The notes under the pieces were generated by a model, which saw only the letters and a list, made by a program, of their open reading frames with translations, did not search any database and was not told the origin of the DNA. Source: Armatimonadaceae bacterium (GTDB lineage: Bacteria > Armatimonadota > Armatimonadia > Armatimonadales > Armatimonadaceae). From it: a stretch of 64,000 nt of DNA. The position numbers and the translations under genes are program-made. Shown one piece after another: positions 54,671 through 63,079 of the stretch (within the stretch, counting starts at the first letter, position 1; each line of letters starts with the position of its first letter). The DNA is taken from contig JAUJOK010000008.1 of NCBI GenBank assembly GCA_030447685.1, forward strand, positions 1 to 64,000. Reading direction: 5' to 3'.

Positions 54671-56001
54671 GTTGTCGACATTGTATCCCAGGTGGTGACG
54701 GGTTCATTTGGCGAAAGACCGTCGGCGTCGTTGATAAGCAGCCCGGCAGGGACGGGAAGAGCCTCCTTGAGCAGCGGGTCGGCGGTGGACTGCATCCAGC
54801 GGTCAAGGCGCTCGCGCATCTCCGTCAGCACCGACGATAGATCGCCGTCACCTGTAAGATTGTGGGCCTCGTTCGGATCGAAGAGAAGGTCGTACAACTC
54901 TTCGGCGAACACTACTTGCTCACGCCAGCCGCCGTCCAGCCAGACGTTTTTGCTGGGACTGTCGTCGCAGTTGGGCAGGACGGGACGATGCCGCTCGTCG
55001 AAGTGCCGAATATATTTCCAGCGCGCGGTGCGAACGGCGCGCTTCGGCTCGAAGGCGGCATGAAAGGTGACTTCGGCAAAAACAGCGTCATTTATGTGGT
55101 CGGTCTCCCCGCGCACGAGCGGCATCATAGAGTTCCCTTGAAGCCAGGGAGGGCGCTCGATGGAAAGCAGATCGCACAGGGTCGGAAACACCTCGATCTG
55201 CGAAACCAGTGCATCAATAACCTTGCCGCCGTCGAAGCCGCCGGGGCCGCGTAAAATCAGCGACACGCCGATGCCATGATCGGTAAGCTGGCACTTCATG
55301 CCGGGAAAGGCGATGCCGTGATCGGTGGTATAGATGACCAGGGTATTTTCCGCAAGACCGGCAGCAGCCAGCGCCTCCAGAACGACGCCGATCTTTCGGT
55401 CGAGCCGTGCGGCGGCAGCGATGAAGTCGGCCATGTCACGCCGCGTTTCGGGGGTATCCGGCAACGGCGCGGGCGGGCGGCAGTAACGGTCGTCCACCGG
55501 GTTCTGTGCAGCCTCTTTCTCCCGATGAAAGCCGGTTCCAACCCGGTGCGTCTCGTTGAACCCGACATCGAGAAAGAACGGCTGGCGCGGTGCGTTTGTC
55601 AGAAAATCACGGGCAGCTACCTCCGCCTGACCGGCGTCTTCTCGAACAAAGTCGTATCTGGCTTCGGCCAGTTGCTCGGGGCGGAAGACATGCTGAATTC
55701 CAGCCAGGGCCGTAAAGTAACCGGCGCGGCGCAGGGTGTGCAGAAGATGCTGTTCCGTGTCATACAGCCCGAAGCCGCGATGCACCAGACCGAGCATACC
55801 GCTGGAGTGCGCGCTCTGGCCGGTCAGCAAGGCGGCGCGGGAGGGGGAGCAAGTGGGCGCGGCGCAGAAGGCGCGTCGAAACAGAACCCCCTCTTCCGCC
55901 AAACGCTGAAGATTCGGCGTCGGGATGGCGTAACCGTACGGCTGAATGTAGCGGCCTGTGTCATGCGAGTGGATATAGACGATGTTCGGCGTCTGCTGCA
56001 T
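54667..56001 (-). CDS. Type I (formylglycine) sulfatase
   Basis: Alkaline-phosphatase-fold sulfatase of 444 residues from ATG 56001 (MQQTPNIVYIHSHDTGRYIQ). The maturation motif is CSPSRAALLTG with Cys51 as the residue converted to formylglycine. Metal-site residues are in HSHDTGR, LVIYTTDHGIAFPGMKCQLTDHG. It resembles the choline-sulfatase/heparan-sulfamidase branch (DLLFDPNEAHNLTGD near the end). No signal peptide is obvious, which is unusual beside a secreted hydrolase. The start is uncertain, as the upstream ribosome site is weak. A maturase is not in the window. Confidence 0.9.
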   Translation of the reverse strand: MQQTPNIVYIHSHDTGRYIQPYGYAIPTPNLQRLAEEGVLFRRAFCAAPTCSPSRAALLTGQSAHSSGMLGLVHRGFGLYDTEQHLLHTLRRAGYFTALAGIQHVFRPEQLAEARYDFVREDAGQAEVAARDFLTNAPRQPFFLDVGFNETHRVGTGFHREKEAAQNPVDDRYCRPPAPLPDTPETRRDMADFIAAAARLDRKIGVVLEALAAAGLAENTLVIYTTDHGIAFPGMKCQLTDHGIGVSLILRGPGGFDGGKVIDALVSQIEVFPTLCDLLSIERPPWLQGNSMMPLVRGETDHINDAVFAEVTFHAAFEPKRAVRTARWKYIRHFDERHRPVLPNCDDSPSKNVWLDGGWREQVVFAEELYDLLFDPNEAHNLTGDGDLSSVLTEMRERLDRWMQSTADPLLKEALPVPAGLLINDADGLSPNEPVTTWDTMSTT

Positions 56002-56085
56002 AGGCAAGAGTTCACTTTTCCTCAGCCTGCCTCCTCCCAATCTTTGCCTCCCTGCCCCCCAGTCCCGGGGGCAGGGGGGAAACCA

Positions 56086-56619
56086 TCAGCGCGCGGGGGC
56101 GGGGCGTAGGTCGATGGTAAGCGTATCGTCTGGTGTGATGGCGAGGCCGGTGCGAAGCTCGAAATCGGTAGTTTGCAGGGCAGGCCAGTTCACCGAGCCG
56201 CGAAGCTCCCGGTCGGACGGGTCGCCGGTTTTGCGCGTGATGCGAAGGTGAAAAACGACATCGCCGACCAGCGCGTGGGGAAGCGGATTTCGGGCGCGTC
56301 CACGCACATTGCCGTTGGGCAGACCGTGCAGCACCTGAATGTTCTCCAGAGTCACCTTCGCCAGCTCCGATTTTGTGGGGTGGGATGGCGACTGATTGAC
56401 CCCGGCCCGGTTGCCCGACCCGAAGGTCGCCCAGCCACGGTTGTTCGTAAAGAACTGAACTTCGCGCGTGAGCCGGTTTATCCGTACCGCCTGCCCCTGA
56501 TACTGCGTGCGCTGCCAGAGGGTTGGCCAGACCGTCAGCAGAAATCCGAGCGCGAGCAGCGGCAAAAGCAAGACCAGGGCGGTTCGCCCCCGGCGGGGCA
56601 TGTTTCTATTTTCCCGCAA
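56086..56619 (-). CDS. Membrane-anchored protein of unknown function
   Basis: A 177-residue protein (171 from the alternative ATG 56601). One N-terminal helix (TALVLLLPLLALGFLLTVW) anchors an extracytoplasmic domain rich in Arg, Asn and Thr, beginning RINRLTREVQFFTNNRGWAT. Residues about 85-170 have a beta-sandwich pattern (VTLENIQVLHGLPNGNVRGR; DVVFHLRITRKTGDPSDREL). I do not recognise a family. TTG at 56619 overlaps the thioredoxin gene by 14 bases, so it is probably part of the lepB-tlpA operon. A small palindromic G/C hairpin (about 56050-56074) follows its stop. Confidence 0.6.
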   Translation of the reverse strand: MRENRNMPRRGRTALVLLLPLLALGFLLTVWPTLWQRTQYQGQAVRINRLTREVQFFTNNRGWATFGSGNRAGVNQSPSHPTKSELAKVTLENIQVLHGLPNGNVRGRARNPLPHALVGDVVFHLRITRKTGDPSDRELRGSVNWPALQTTDFELRTGLAITPDDTLTIDLRPAPAR

Positions 56620-57841
56620 GGGCCGAACGAACGGCCTCGTCCAGCGCCGCCGCGCCGCGCGGGTTGACCGCAGCGATTCTGCCGTCGCGCCCGATCAGAA
56701 GTGTAAAGGGAATCGCCTGGACACCATAGCGGCGCGCGAGGCTGCCTTTTTCGTCATAGATTTGCCGCCAGGAGATCTTGTTCTCACGGACGAAGGCGGC
56801 GAGGGCGGGCTGCTGACCGGGGCGGTCGAGCGAGATGCCGACAATCTCGAAGCCACGCCCCCGGTAAGTCTTATAAGGCGCAGCGACATTCGGCAGTTCC
56901 TGAACGCACGGACCGCACCACGTAGCCCAGAAATCCAGCAGAACGACCTTGCCTTTATACTGGCTGAGGGTGAGCGGCTTGCCCGCAAGATCATTGGCCT
57001 GAATCGGGAACGGGCGCGCGCCGGGCTGGAGACTCTCGTCATAGGGAAGCGGCCCGAACGAAACCACCGGCTTCGCGCCGCGCGGCGGCGTAAAAAGGAA
57101 GGCGCTCGCGGGCAGGACGGGGTTCCTGCGAATATCCGAATGGTTTTCGGTGACGGTAAGAACCTGACTGCCGACTTTCTGCGCGAACTGCGCGCGGCGC
57201 AGCAGGTGGTCGTTTTTGCCGATAAAAAGGGTCAATGTCGCCTGAAGCTGTGGTCCTTCCACGTCAATAGTTACGGTTTCAACGGGCGTACCGGCAATGC
57301 GGCTTTCTTCCCCGAAGCGAACGCTTTTAAGGCTGCGCTGGAACTGACGGATCGGGTCCGCACCCGCGAGGATAGCGGTAAGACCCGGTCCGGTCGCGCC
57401 GGACTCCATCAGTGCCGTCACCAGGGCCTGCGATCCTGCCGGAGCGGGGCGCTTCAGGTACTTTTTCGGCTCGTCAGGAACCACGGCATACAGCGTTTTG
57501 CCGTCGCACACGGCGCGGGCCGTGCCGGAGCGCTCGGTGGTGACAACCGAAATACGATTGGGCCTTTGAAAACGCAGTTTTGCCTTCACGCTCGGCAGCG
57601 CAAACGATTCCGTCGCCGCCACCTCGATAGTGCCCGAATAGGAAGTCATCCCACGGTAGGCCGCGCGCATCCGATCCACGGCGGCGCGGGCCTTCGGCTC
57701 CACGACAGCGGTGGAAGAAGAAGCGGCGGGCGGCTCCTTATCTCCGGCGCGCGATGGGGCGCATCCGGCGCTGAAGAGAGTGAGTGTAAGCGCCAGCGCG
57801 GCAGCAGCCGCAGCGGAACAGCGCAAATCGAGAGCCGTCAC
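56606..57841 (-). CDS. Lipoprotein with LolA-like domain fused to TlpA-type thioredoxin
   Basis: A 411-residue exported protein. The signal ends in a lipobox (FSAGC, Cys at about residue 27). Residues about 55-245 resemble the LolA/DUF2092-type lipid-binding half barrel (MRAAYRGMTSYSGTIEVAAT; LQATLTLFIGKNDHLLRR). Residues about 275-411 form a TlpA/ResA thioredoxin domain: GKPLTLSQYKGKVVLLDFWA, the redox motif WCGPC, VGISLDRPG and the cis-Pro loop GVQAIPFTLLI. It likely reduces disulfides in the periplasm. The start overlaps the lepB stop by 4 bases. Confidence 0.85.
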   Translation of the reverse strand: MTALDLRCSAAAAAALALTLTLFSAGCAPSRAGDKEPPAASSSTAVVEPKARAAVDRMRAAYRGMTSYSGTIEVAATESFALPSVKAKLRFQRPNRISVVTTERSGTARAVCDGKTLYAVVPDEPKKYLKRPAPAGSQALVTALMESGATGPGLTAILAGADPIRQFQRSLKSVRFGEESRIAGTPVETVTIDVEGPQLQATLTLFIGKNDHLLRRAQFAQKVGSQVLTVTENHSDIRRNPVLPASAFLFTPPRGAKPVVSFGPLPYDESLQPGARPFPIQANDLAGKPLTLSQYKGKVVLLDFWATWCGPCVQELPNVAAPYKTYRGRGFEIVGISLDRPGQQPALAAFVRENKISWRQIYDEKGSLARRYGVQAIPFTLLIGRDGRIAAVNPRGAAALDEAVRSALAGK

Positions 57842-58686
57842 TTGATTTTGCCCATGCGAGCGGGCGGCCAGAAAACGACTACTGCGCGCCCGACCACGCG
57901 CCTTCGTTCGAGGCCCTGCCAGAAATGCGAGTCCTTGGAACGATTGCGGTTATCGCCCAGCATGAAAAGCTGCCCCTGAGGAACGGTATACGGCCCATAA
58001 TTGTAGCCGGGGTCTTCGCGCGTATACGGTTCGTTCAGCACCTTGCCGTCGATGTACGTGCGGCCCGGCACAATCGTAACGGGCGCGCCGGGCCGGCCCA
58101 GTTCCTGGGCCAGTTCCTCTTTTTCCATGCGGCGCTTGCCGTCGATCAAAACATGATCCGGGAAGAATTTGATGTCTTATTCCTCGTTCAGCCCCAGGTT
58201 GGTGCGCAGATAGTCGTGGGCGCTCTGGTAGCCGTCGGAGGTTATCTCTTCATTGCCGATGCTCAGGCGGGTTCCACGCACCTCGATGGTCTCGCCCGGC
58301 AGCGCGATAAGCCGCTTGATGAAGTCAATGCCCTCTTCGCCGTCGCTGGCGGCAGGCGGGGCCTGGAACACCACGACATCGGCACGGCGCGGTTCATGGA
58401 GCCGGTAGGAGAACTTGTCCACGATCAGCCGGTCACCTTTGAGAAGCGTGTTTTCCATGCTTTCGGATGGGATGTAAAACGCCTGCGCGACGAACGGACG
58501 CACCAGAAGAAAGGCAAGGATAAGAACAAAGTTGACCGTATCGCAGGTTTCGGAAACGGCGCGCGCCCACGGTTGATCGGCTTTGGCCAGCGCGACCCGT
58601 ACCAGGGTGAAGACGGTGACGATCAGCACGACCCAGAGCGGACTGATGTTGGCGATCTGGTCGGTGATGGGTGTGGTTGTCGGCAT
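57838..58686 (-). pseudogene. lepB: Signal peptidase I interrupted by an in-frame TAA
   Basis: Cleaves signal peptides of exported proteins; normally essential. The first part has the transmembrane helix (VNFVLILAFLLVRPFVAQAF), catalytic Ser76 in YIPSESMENTLLKGD and catalytic Lys124 in DFIKRLIALPGE. After NEE comes TAA (58179-58177), then in the same frame DIKFFPDHVLIDGKR and the C-terminal box LGDNRNRSKDSHFWQ to the end. One base substitution (a Tyr codon TAT/TAC to TAA would fit) would restore about 282 residues. The frame is unbroken, so this is a nonsense change, not an indel. A read error, a second lepB elsewhere, or readthrough are all possible. Confidence 0.85.
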
Positions 58687-58698
58687 AGGGTTCCTTAG

Positions 58699-58780
58699 GG
58701 TTGAGCGTTGAAGGTTGAGCGTTGAGAGTCAGGAAAATAGTGTCTCCCCGCTCTCAACCCTCATCTCTCAACGCTCAACC
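58699..58780. repeat. Nested direct and inverted repeat between HK and lepB
   Basis: GGTTGAGCGTTGA occurs twice in direct order (58699-58711 and 58713-58725). The second, extended to GGTTGAGCGTTGAGAG (58713-58728), is perfectly inverted at 58765-58780, giving a 16-bp stem with a 36-base loop. The right arm covers the last codons and TGA of the kinase gene. Possible weak terminator or a short intergenic repeat family. Confidence 0.65.
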
Positions 58781-59904
58781 TCCTCCAGCGGCAGAGTGAA
58801 GGTGAAGCGAGAGCCGCGATTGAGTTCGCTTTCGGCCCACACAGCTCCCTTGTGTGCCTCGACTATATGCTTTACGATAGATAAGCCCAGCCCGGTTCCG
58901 CCGGTTCCGGCCCCGTCCGGCGCGCGGAAGCGGCGCGCGCGGTCGGCGCGCCAGAACCGCTCGAAGATGCGCGGCAGGTCGTGCGACAAAATTCCGATGC
59001 CGGTGTCGGCTACGGAAAGCGCCACTGCATCGCCCAGCCGCTCCAGCGTAATCGTCACCTGCCCGCCCGACGGCGTGTACTTGATGGCATTATCCAGCAG
59101 ATTGAAAACCACCTGATCGATCTCTCCGGCGTCGGCGATCACGAAAAACGGCGCAGCAGCGGGCGCGAGAGTGAGCGTTACGCCCCGCTTTTCCGCCTGG
59201 ACGGCCAGGCGAGCGGCAACGTCCCCAACCAGACAGCCGAGATCGAAGCGGGTGCGCTCGCGCCGTCCCGACTCGGCGCGCGACAGGTCCAGCAGGTCTT
59301 CGGACAGGCGCACGAGCCGGTCCGCCTCGCGAATGATCGTGCTCAGAAAGCGCGATGCCGCGTCCGGGTCGGAGGCAGCCGCCTCCTGAAGCGTCTCCGC
59401 AGCGGCGCGGATCGAGGCGAGTGGTGTCCGCAGCTCGTGGGAAACGTTCGCGACAAATTCGGTGCGAACCGTTCGCAGGTGCTGCAATTCGGTCTGATCC
59501 TGAAGGATGACGAACGAGCCGTTGCTGCTGCGCCGTGGCATCGCCCGCACCCGCAGAAACCGCTCTCCGGGACCGACGGTGCGCGCCTGAATCTCCTGCT
59601 CCGTTCCCGCCGCCAGAGCCTGCGCGCTGATTTCGGACACGGCGGGCAGATGTGTCGCTTCCAGCAAAGTCTGGCCCAGCAGGTCATCACCGTTCGCGCC
59701 GAGGAGGCGACAGGCGGCCTCGTTCGCGCCGCGAATGCGCCCGGCGGCATCCACGAACAACACGCCTTCGCTAAGCGCCTCCAGCAAAGGCAGCATATCC
59801 TCGGCATTGTTCGCTTCGGCGGGAGCGACGGGTGTGGACGCCCCGGTCGCTTCGTCGCGCTCGCCGCGCAGCACATGGATCACCCGATTCAGCGCTCCCG
59901 GCAT
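58768..59904 (-). CDS. PAS-domain sensor histidine kinase (cytoplasmic)
   Basis: A 378-residue kinase from ATG 59904. A PAS domain (residues about 36-140, LLEALSEGVLFVDAAGRIRG) is followed by HisKA with the phospho-acceptor in NVSHELRTPLASIRA (His156) and HATPase_c with NLLDNAIKYTPSGG (N box), ALSVADTGIGILSHDLPRIF, FWRADRARRFR and GTGLGLSIVKHIVEAH (G2). No transmembrane segment, unlike PhoR of most bacteria, so it senses an internal signal or a partner. It follows the response regulator by a few bases; together they resemble PhoB/PhoR. Confidence 0.92.
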   Translation of the reverse strand: MPGALNRVIHVLRGERDEATGASTPVAPAEANNAEDMLPLLEALSEGVLFVDAAGRIRGANEAACRLLGANGDDLLGQTLLEATHLPAVSEISAQALAAGTEQEIQARTVGPGERFLRVRAMPRRSSNGSFVILQDQTELQHLRTVRTEFVANVSHELRTPLASIRAAAETLQEAAASDPDAASRFLSTIIREADRLVRLSEDLLDLSRAESGRRERTRFDLGCLVGDVAARLAVQAEKRGVTLTLAPAAAPFFVIADAGEIDQVVFNLLDNAIKYTPSGGQVTITLERLGDAVALSVADTGIGILSHDLPRIFERFWRADRARRFRAPDGAGTGGTGLGLSIVKHIVEAHKGAVWAESELNRGSRFTFTLPLEEVER

Positions 59905-59908
59905 CACC

Positions 59909-60691
59909 CTACCCCTTGAACTTATAGCCGACGCCGCGCACCGTCAGCAGGTACTGCGGCTTGCCCGGCGTCGGCTCGATCTTTTCCCGCAGCCAGCGGA
60001 TGTGAACATCGACGGTGCGGTCGTCCACATAGGCATCCTGCCCCCACACCCGGTCGAGCAGCGTCTGACGGTCGAAAACACGGCCCGGATACGCCGTGAG
60101 CAGCGCCAGCACATCGAACTCTTTGCGCGACAGCGGCAGCAAGGCGTCGCCAAGGCGCGCTTCGCGCCGGGGATGATCCAGAACCAGTCCCAGCGAGTTC
60201 GTGGCAAAGGGCAAAACGGCGGCTGCTTCGCGTCCGGCGGCGCTCGCCTCGCTTGTGGAACGCCGCAGAAGCGCCTGCACACGCGCCATCAACTCGCGCA
60301 TGCCGAACGGCTTCACCAGATAATCGTCCGCTCCGATCTCCAGCCCCTGAACCCGGTCCGCCTCGGCGACGCGCGCGGTCAGCATCAAAATCGGCACGCG
60401 GCTGCTTTGCCGCACCAGACGGCACACCTCGAATCCGCTCCCCGAAGGCAGCATCACATCAAGCAGGATCAGGTCGGGACGCTTGTGGTGAAAAAGACGC
60501 AGCGCCTCGTCCGCATCGGATGCCGTCACTACGTCGAAGTTTTGCTGGCGCAGATTATAGCTTACCGCCTCGATCAGCGACGGTTCATCATCCACCACGA
60601 GGATGCGCGCCGCAGAAGCGCAGGCGCTTCGGACGGCAATGCCTCTTCTTCCTTTTTCGGCAGCAGGCTTGACAAGGGCAGTTTCCCTCAA
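59909..60691 (-). CDS. OmpR/PhoB-family response regulator
   Basis: A 260-residue regulator. Receiver domain: RILVVDDEPSLIEAVSYNLR, phospho-acceptor Asp78 in LILLDVMLPSGSGFEV, LTARV and the Lys of DDYLVKPFGMRELMARV. The C-terminal winged helix: LSRKEFDVLALLTAYPGRVF, DRTVDVHIRWLREKIE and TVRGVGYKF. An extra N-terminus of about 28 residues precedes the receiver. The start TTG at 60691 lacks a clear ribosome site, and no better one exists in frame. The promoter at 60741-60770 drives it with the kinase. Confidence 0.93.
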   Translation of the reverse strand: MRETALVKPAAEKGRRGIAVRSACASAARILVVDDEPSLIEAVSYNLRQQNFDVVTASDADEALRLFHHKRPDLILLDVMLPSGSGFEVCRLVRQSSRVPILMLTARVAEADRVQGLEIGADDYLVKPFGMRELMARVQALLRRSTSEASAAGREAAAVLPFATNSLGLVLDHPRREARLGDALLPLSRKEFDVLALLTAYPGRVFDRQTLLDRVWGQDAYVDDRTVDVHIRWLREKIEPTPGKPQYLLTVRGVGYKFKG

Positions 60692-60740
60692 CGGCTAAGA
60701 GCACGAAATTCGAAAGGAGCGGCTTCTTCGCCACGGCCTC

Positions 60741-60770
60741 ACTGTACCATCATCGGCGGGAAGTTGTCCA
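60741..60770 (-). promoter_or_regulatory. Promoter of the response regulator-kinase operon
   Basis: Minus strand TGGACA (60770-60765), an 18-bp spacer and TACAGT (60746-60741) preceded by ATGG, an extended -10 of the same form as those of rplJ and metF. Confidence 0.75.
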
Positions 60771-60794
60771 CGCGGAGGCTCTCTGCGACCAGAC

Positions 60795-61541
60795 TTAGAA
60801 CTGGTAGCTGACGCCGCCCAGAAGGTGAAACGTGCGTATGTCCGTGTCCGCCTTGCCCTGGCCGCCGGTGTTTACCTTCGCCTTTCCGGCGTCAAATTTG
60901 GTTTCTGTGAACAGGCTGATACGCGGGGTAAGCGCATAAGAGACGCCCCCCAGGAGGTGCAGGCCGACTCCGGAACCTTCGTACTTTTCGTCGTTGTGCT
61001 GGTTGTTGACCGTGTTTTCGGGGTGCAGGATGTAATAGGCGAGTCCCCCGCCGACATAGGGCTGAAGGCGTCCCTGCGGGAACCTTTCCATGGGCCGTCC
61101 CAGCCAGCGATACAGCACGTTCAGCGACAGCGTATTGACACCGTGCGAGATACTGAACTCCTGAACACGCTCGTTTAGCGGAGCCGTGGTGTTTACCGGA
61201 GCGCCGTTCCAGACGCCCGATACCGGTGCGACTTCATTGGGGTTGGCGTACATTTTGTAATGCGTGAAGTCAACAGCGAAGCCCAACTGTGGCCGGTTCT
61301 TGAGGTAGTGCGTGATTCGGTAGCCGTAGTAGGGAGGGTTTTCGAAGGGTCGTCCCACCCAGCCGATGTCACGAAAAACGGCGTCGGAGCCGGTGCTCGG
61401 CTGCCGCACATGCAGATCGCTGTTCTGCGTCTTCGAAAAGCCCGTATAGAGCGAAAGACTGGTCTGGGCATTCGCTGCCAAGCCGGTCATGCAAAAAACA
61501 ACGCCGATTCCCATTATCCGGCTGACAAAACGATGCCACAC
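60795..61541 (-). CDS. Outer-membrane beta-barrel protein
   Basis: A 248-residue exported protein. Start GTG at 61541 with GGAAGGA eight bases upstream; the signal peptide runs to AANAQ (about residue 26). The mature part has alternating polar/hydrophobic strands with aromatic girdles (TSLSLYTGFSKTQNS; LQPYVGGGLAYYI; HLLGGVSYALTPRISLFTET) and ends in GGVSYQF, the terminal Phe being the classic BAM targeting residue. Eight strands fit an OmpW/OmpA-like barrel. This is good evidence for an outer membrane. Function unknown. Confidence 0.8.
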   Translation of the reverse strand: MWHRFVSRIMGIGVVFCMTGLAANAQTSLSLYTGFSKTQNSDLHVRQPSTGSDAVFRDIGWVGRPFENPPYYGYRITHYLKNRPQLGFAVDFTHYKMYANPNEVAPVSGVWNGAPVNTTAPLNERVQEFSISHGVNTLSLNVLYRWLGRPMERFPQGRLQPYVGGGLAYYILHPENTVNNQHNDEKYEGSGVGLHLLGGVSYALTPRISLFTETKFDAGKAKVNTGGQGKADTDIRTFHLLGGVSYQF

Positions 61542-61587
61542 GTAGTGAGTTCCTTCCTTATTCAAACAGGTTGTTTCTCATCCGCCG

Positions 61588-63006
61588 CTATAAAAGCAGC
61601 AGAAAGGGGTTTTCCAGAATCTCTTTGAGCCGCGCCAGGAACGCAGCGGCGGGCGCGCCGTCTATCGCGCGGTGGTCAAAAGAGCGACAGGCCCATCCGG
61701 GGGCGCACCGTCGGCGCACCGTCCACGGCGACTATCTGATCCTGAATCGTGCCAACGCCCAGAATCGCCACCTGGGGCGGCGGGATAATCGGGTTGAAGC
61801 TTTCGATACCGTACGCGCCCAGGTTCGTCACCGTAAAGGTTCCGCCCGAAATGTCTTCCGCGCCAAGCTGACCTGCCCGCGCCCGCGCCGCCAGGTCCTG
61901 CCGCGCCCGCGCGATATCCGCCAGACCGATGCGCCCGACGTTCTTGATGACGGGGACGATCAAGCCTTCCTCGCCGAGCGAAACGGCCAGGCCGATGTGA
62001 ATGTCGTCGAACAGGGTCAGCGTGTCGCCGTCGATATGCGCGTTCATGTAGGGCATGTCGCGCAGCGCAGAGGCAGCGGCTTTGACGATAATATCCGTCG
62101 GGGACAGGCGGACGCCGGTGGTTTTTCCACGGCGGGAAGCAGATCGGCGCGCAGGCGCTGCGCCTGGGTCATATCCACGGAAAGGTTCAGGGTGACGTGC
62201 GGCGCGGTGCGCGCCGACCGCGCGACATTGTCGGCGACGCGCTTCCGCAGTCCGGTCAAGGTAATGGTTCGTGTTCCGCCGCTTGGAGAAACCGTCGCGG
62301 GCGCGGCAGGCGTGTCGGGCCGCTCCCCGGCGGCCTGCCGCACGTCCTCCGCCGTCACGCGCCCGCCCGCGCCAGTGCCGGAAACGGCGGCGACATCCAG
62401 CCCCGCGCCGGACGCTACCGCGCGCGCAAGCGGGCTTGACTTCGGCCCCCGTCCACCTGCCTGCTCGGCCATCTGTGCTGCCGCGCGCGTTTCTTCGTAA
62501 AAGGCAGTCACGTCCTTTTCCTGAACGCGCCCGTCGGGGCCGGTGCCGCGCCCGGCCAGTGCCGTGACGTCCAGACCAAGCTCATCGGCCAGGCGGCGCG
62601 CGCGCGGCGAAAGGAAAACGCGCTCGCCTGCCGACGGAGTCCCGGCGGCAGAAGCGGCGGCTCCATTAGTTCGCGAAGCAGCGGCGGCGGCGGCGGGTTG
62701 TGAAGCCGCTTCGTGACCTGCAGAGGGAGCGCCGCTGCTGCCGGGCAGAAGGTCGTCAATGGATTCGTCCGCGCTGCCGACGATGGCGACCGGCGCATTG
62801 ACCGCCACGGCAGCGTCCACCGGTTCCAGCAGACGACGGACCACGCCTGATGCCGGGCTTTCCCAGGTGATATTGACCTTGTCGGTCTCCACCTCGGCGA
62901 GCGGTTCGCCTTTTTCCACCGGGTCGCCCTCGGCCTTGAACCATTGGAGGATGCGTACCTCCTCCACCGTCTGCCCCAGTGCGGGCATTTTCAGAACGCT
63001 TGCCAT
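61588..63006 (-). pseudogene. 2-oxoacid dehydrogenase E2 (acyltransferase), two frameshifts
   Basis: Dihydrolipoyl acyltransferase core of a 2-oxoacid dehydrogenase complex. A lipoyl domain (Lys in EVETDKVNITWESPASG), an Ala-rich linker, then two peripheral subunit-binding domains (SPRARRLADELGLDVTALAG and SSPLARAVASGAGLDVAAVS), and the catalytic domain (RKRVADNVARSARTAPHVTL ... NLGAYGIESFNPII). The A5 run at 62122-62126 should be A6, and near 61678-61686 two bases are missing (or one extra) before FDHRAIDG, the catalytic His/Asp motif. The repaired protein is about 473 residues and ends LLLL at 61588. No E1 or E3 gene is in the window. Confidence 0.85.
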
Positions 63007-63079
63007 CTGCGATTTCGTCTCCCTAATCGTATCCCCGGTCTAATTCCCTCTGGCCATGGGCAAATCCTTTATAGAGACG

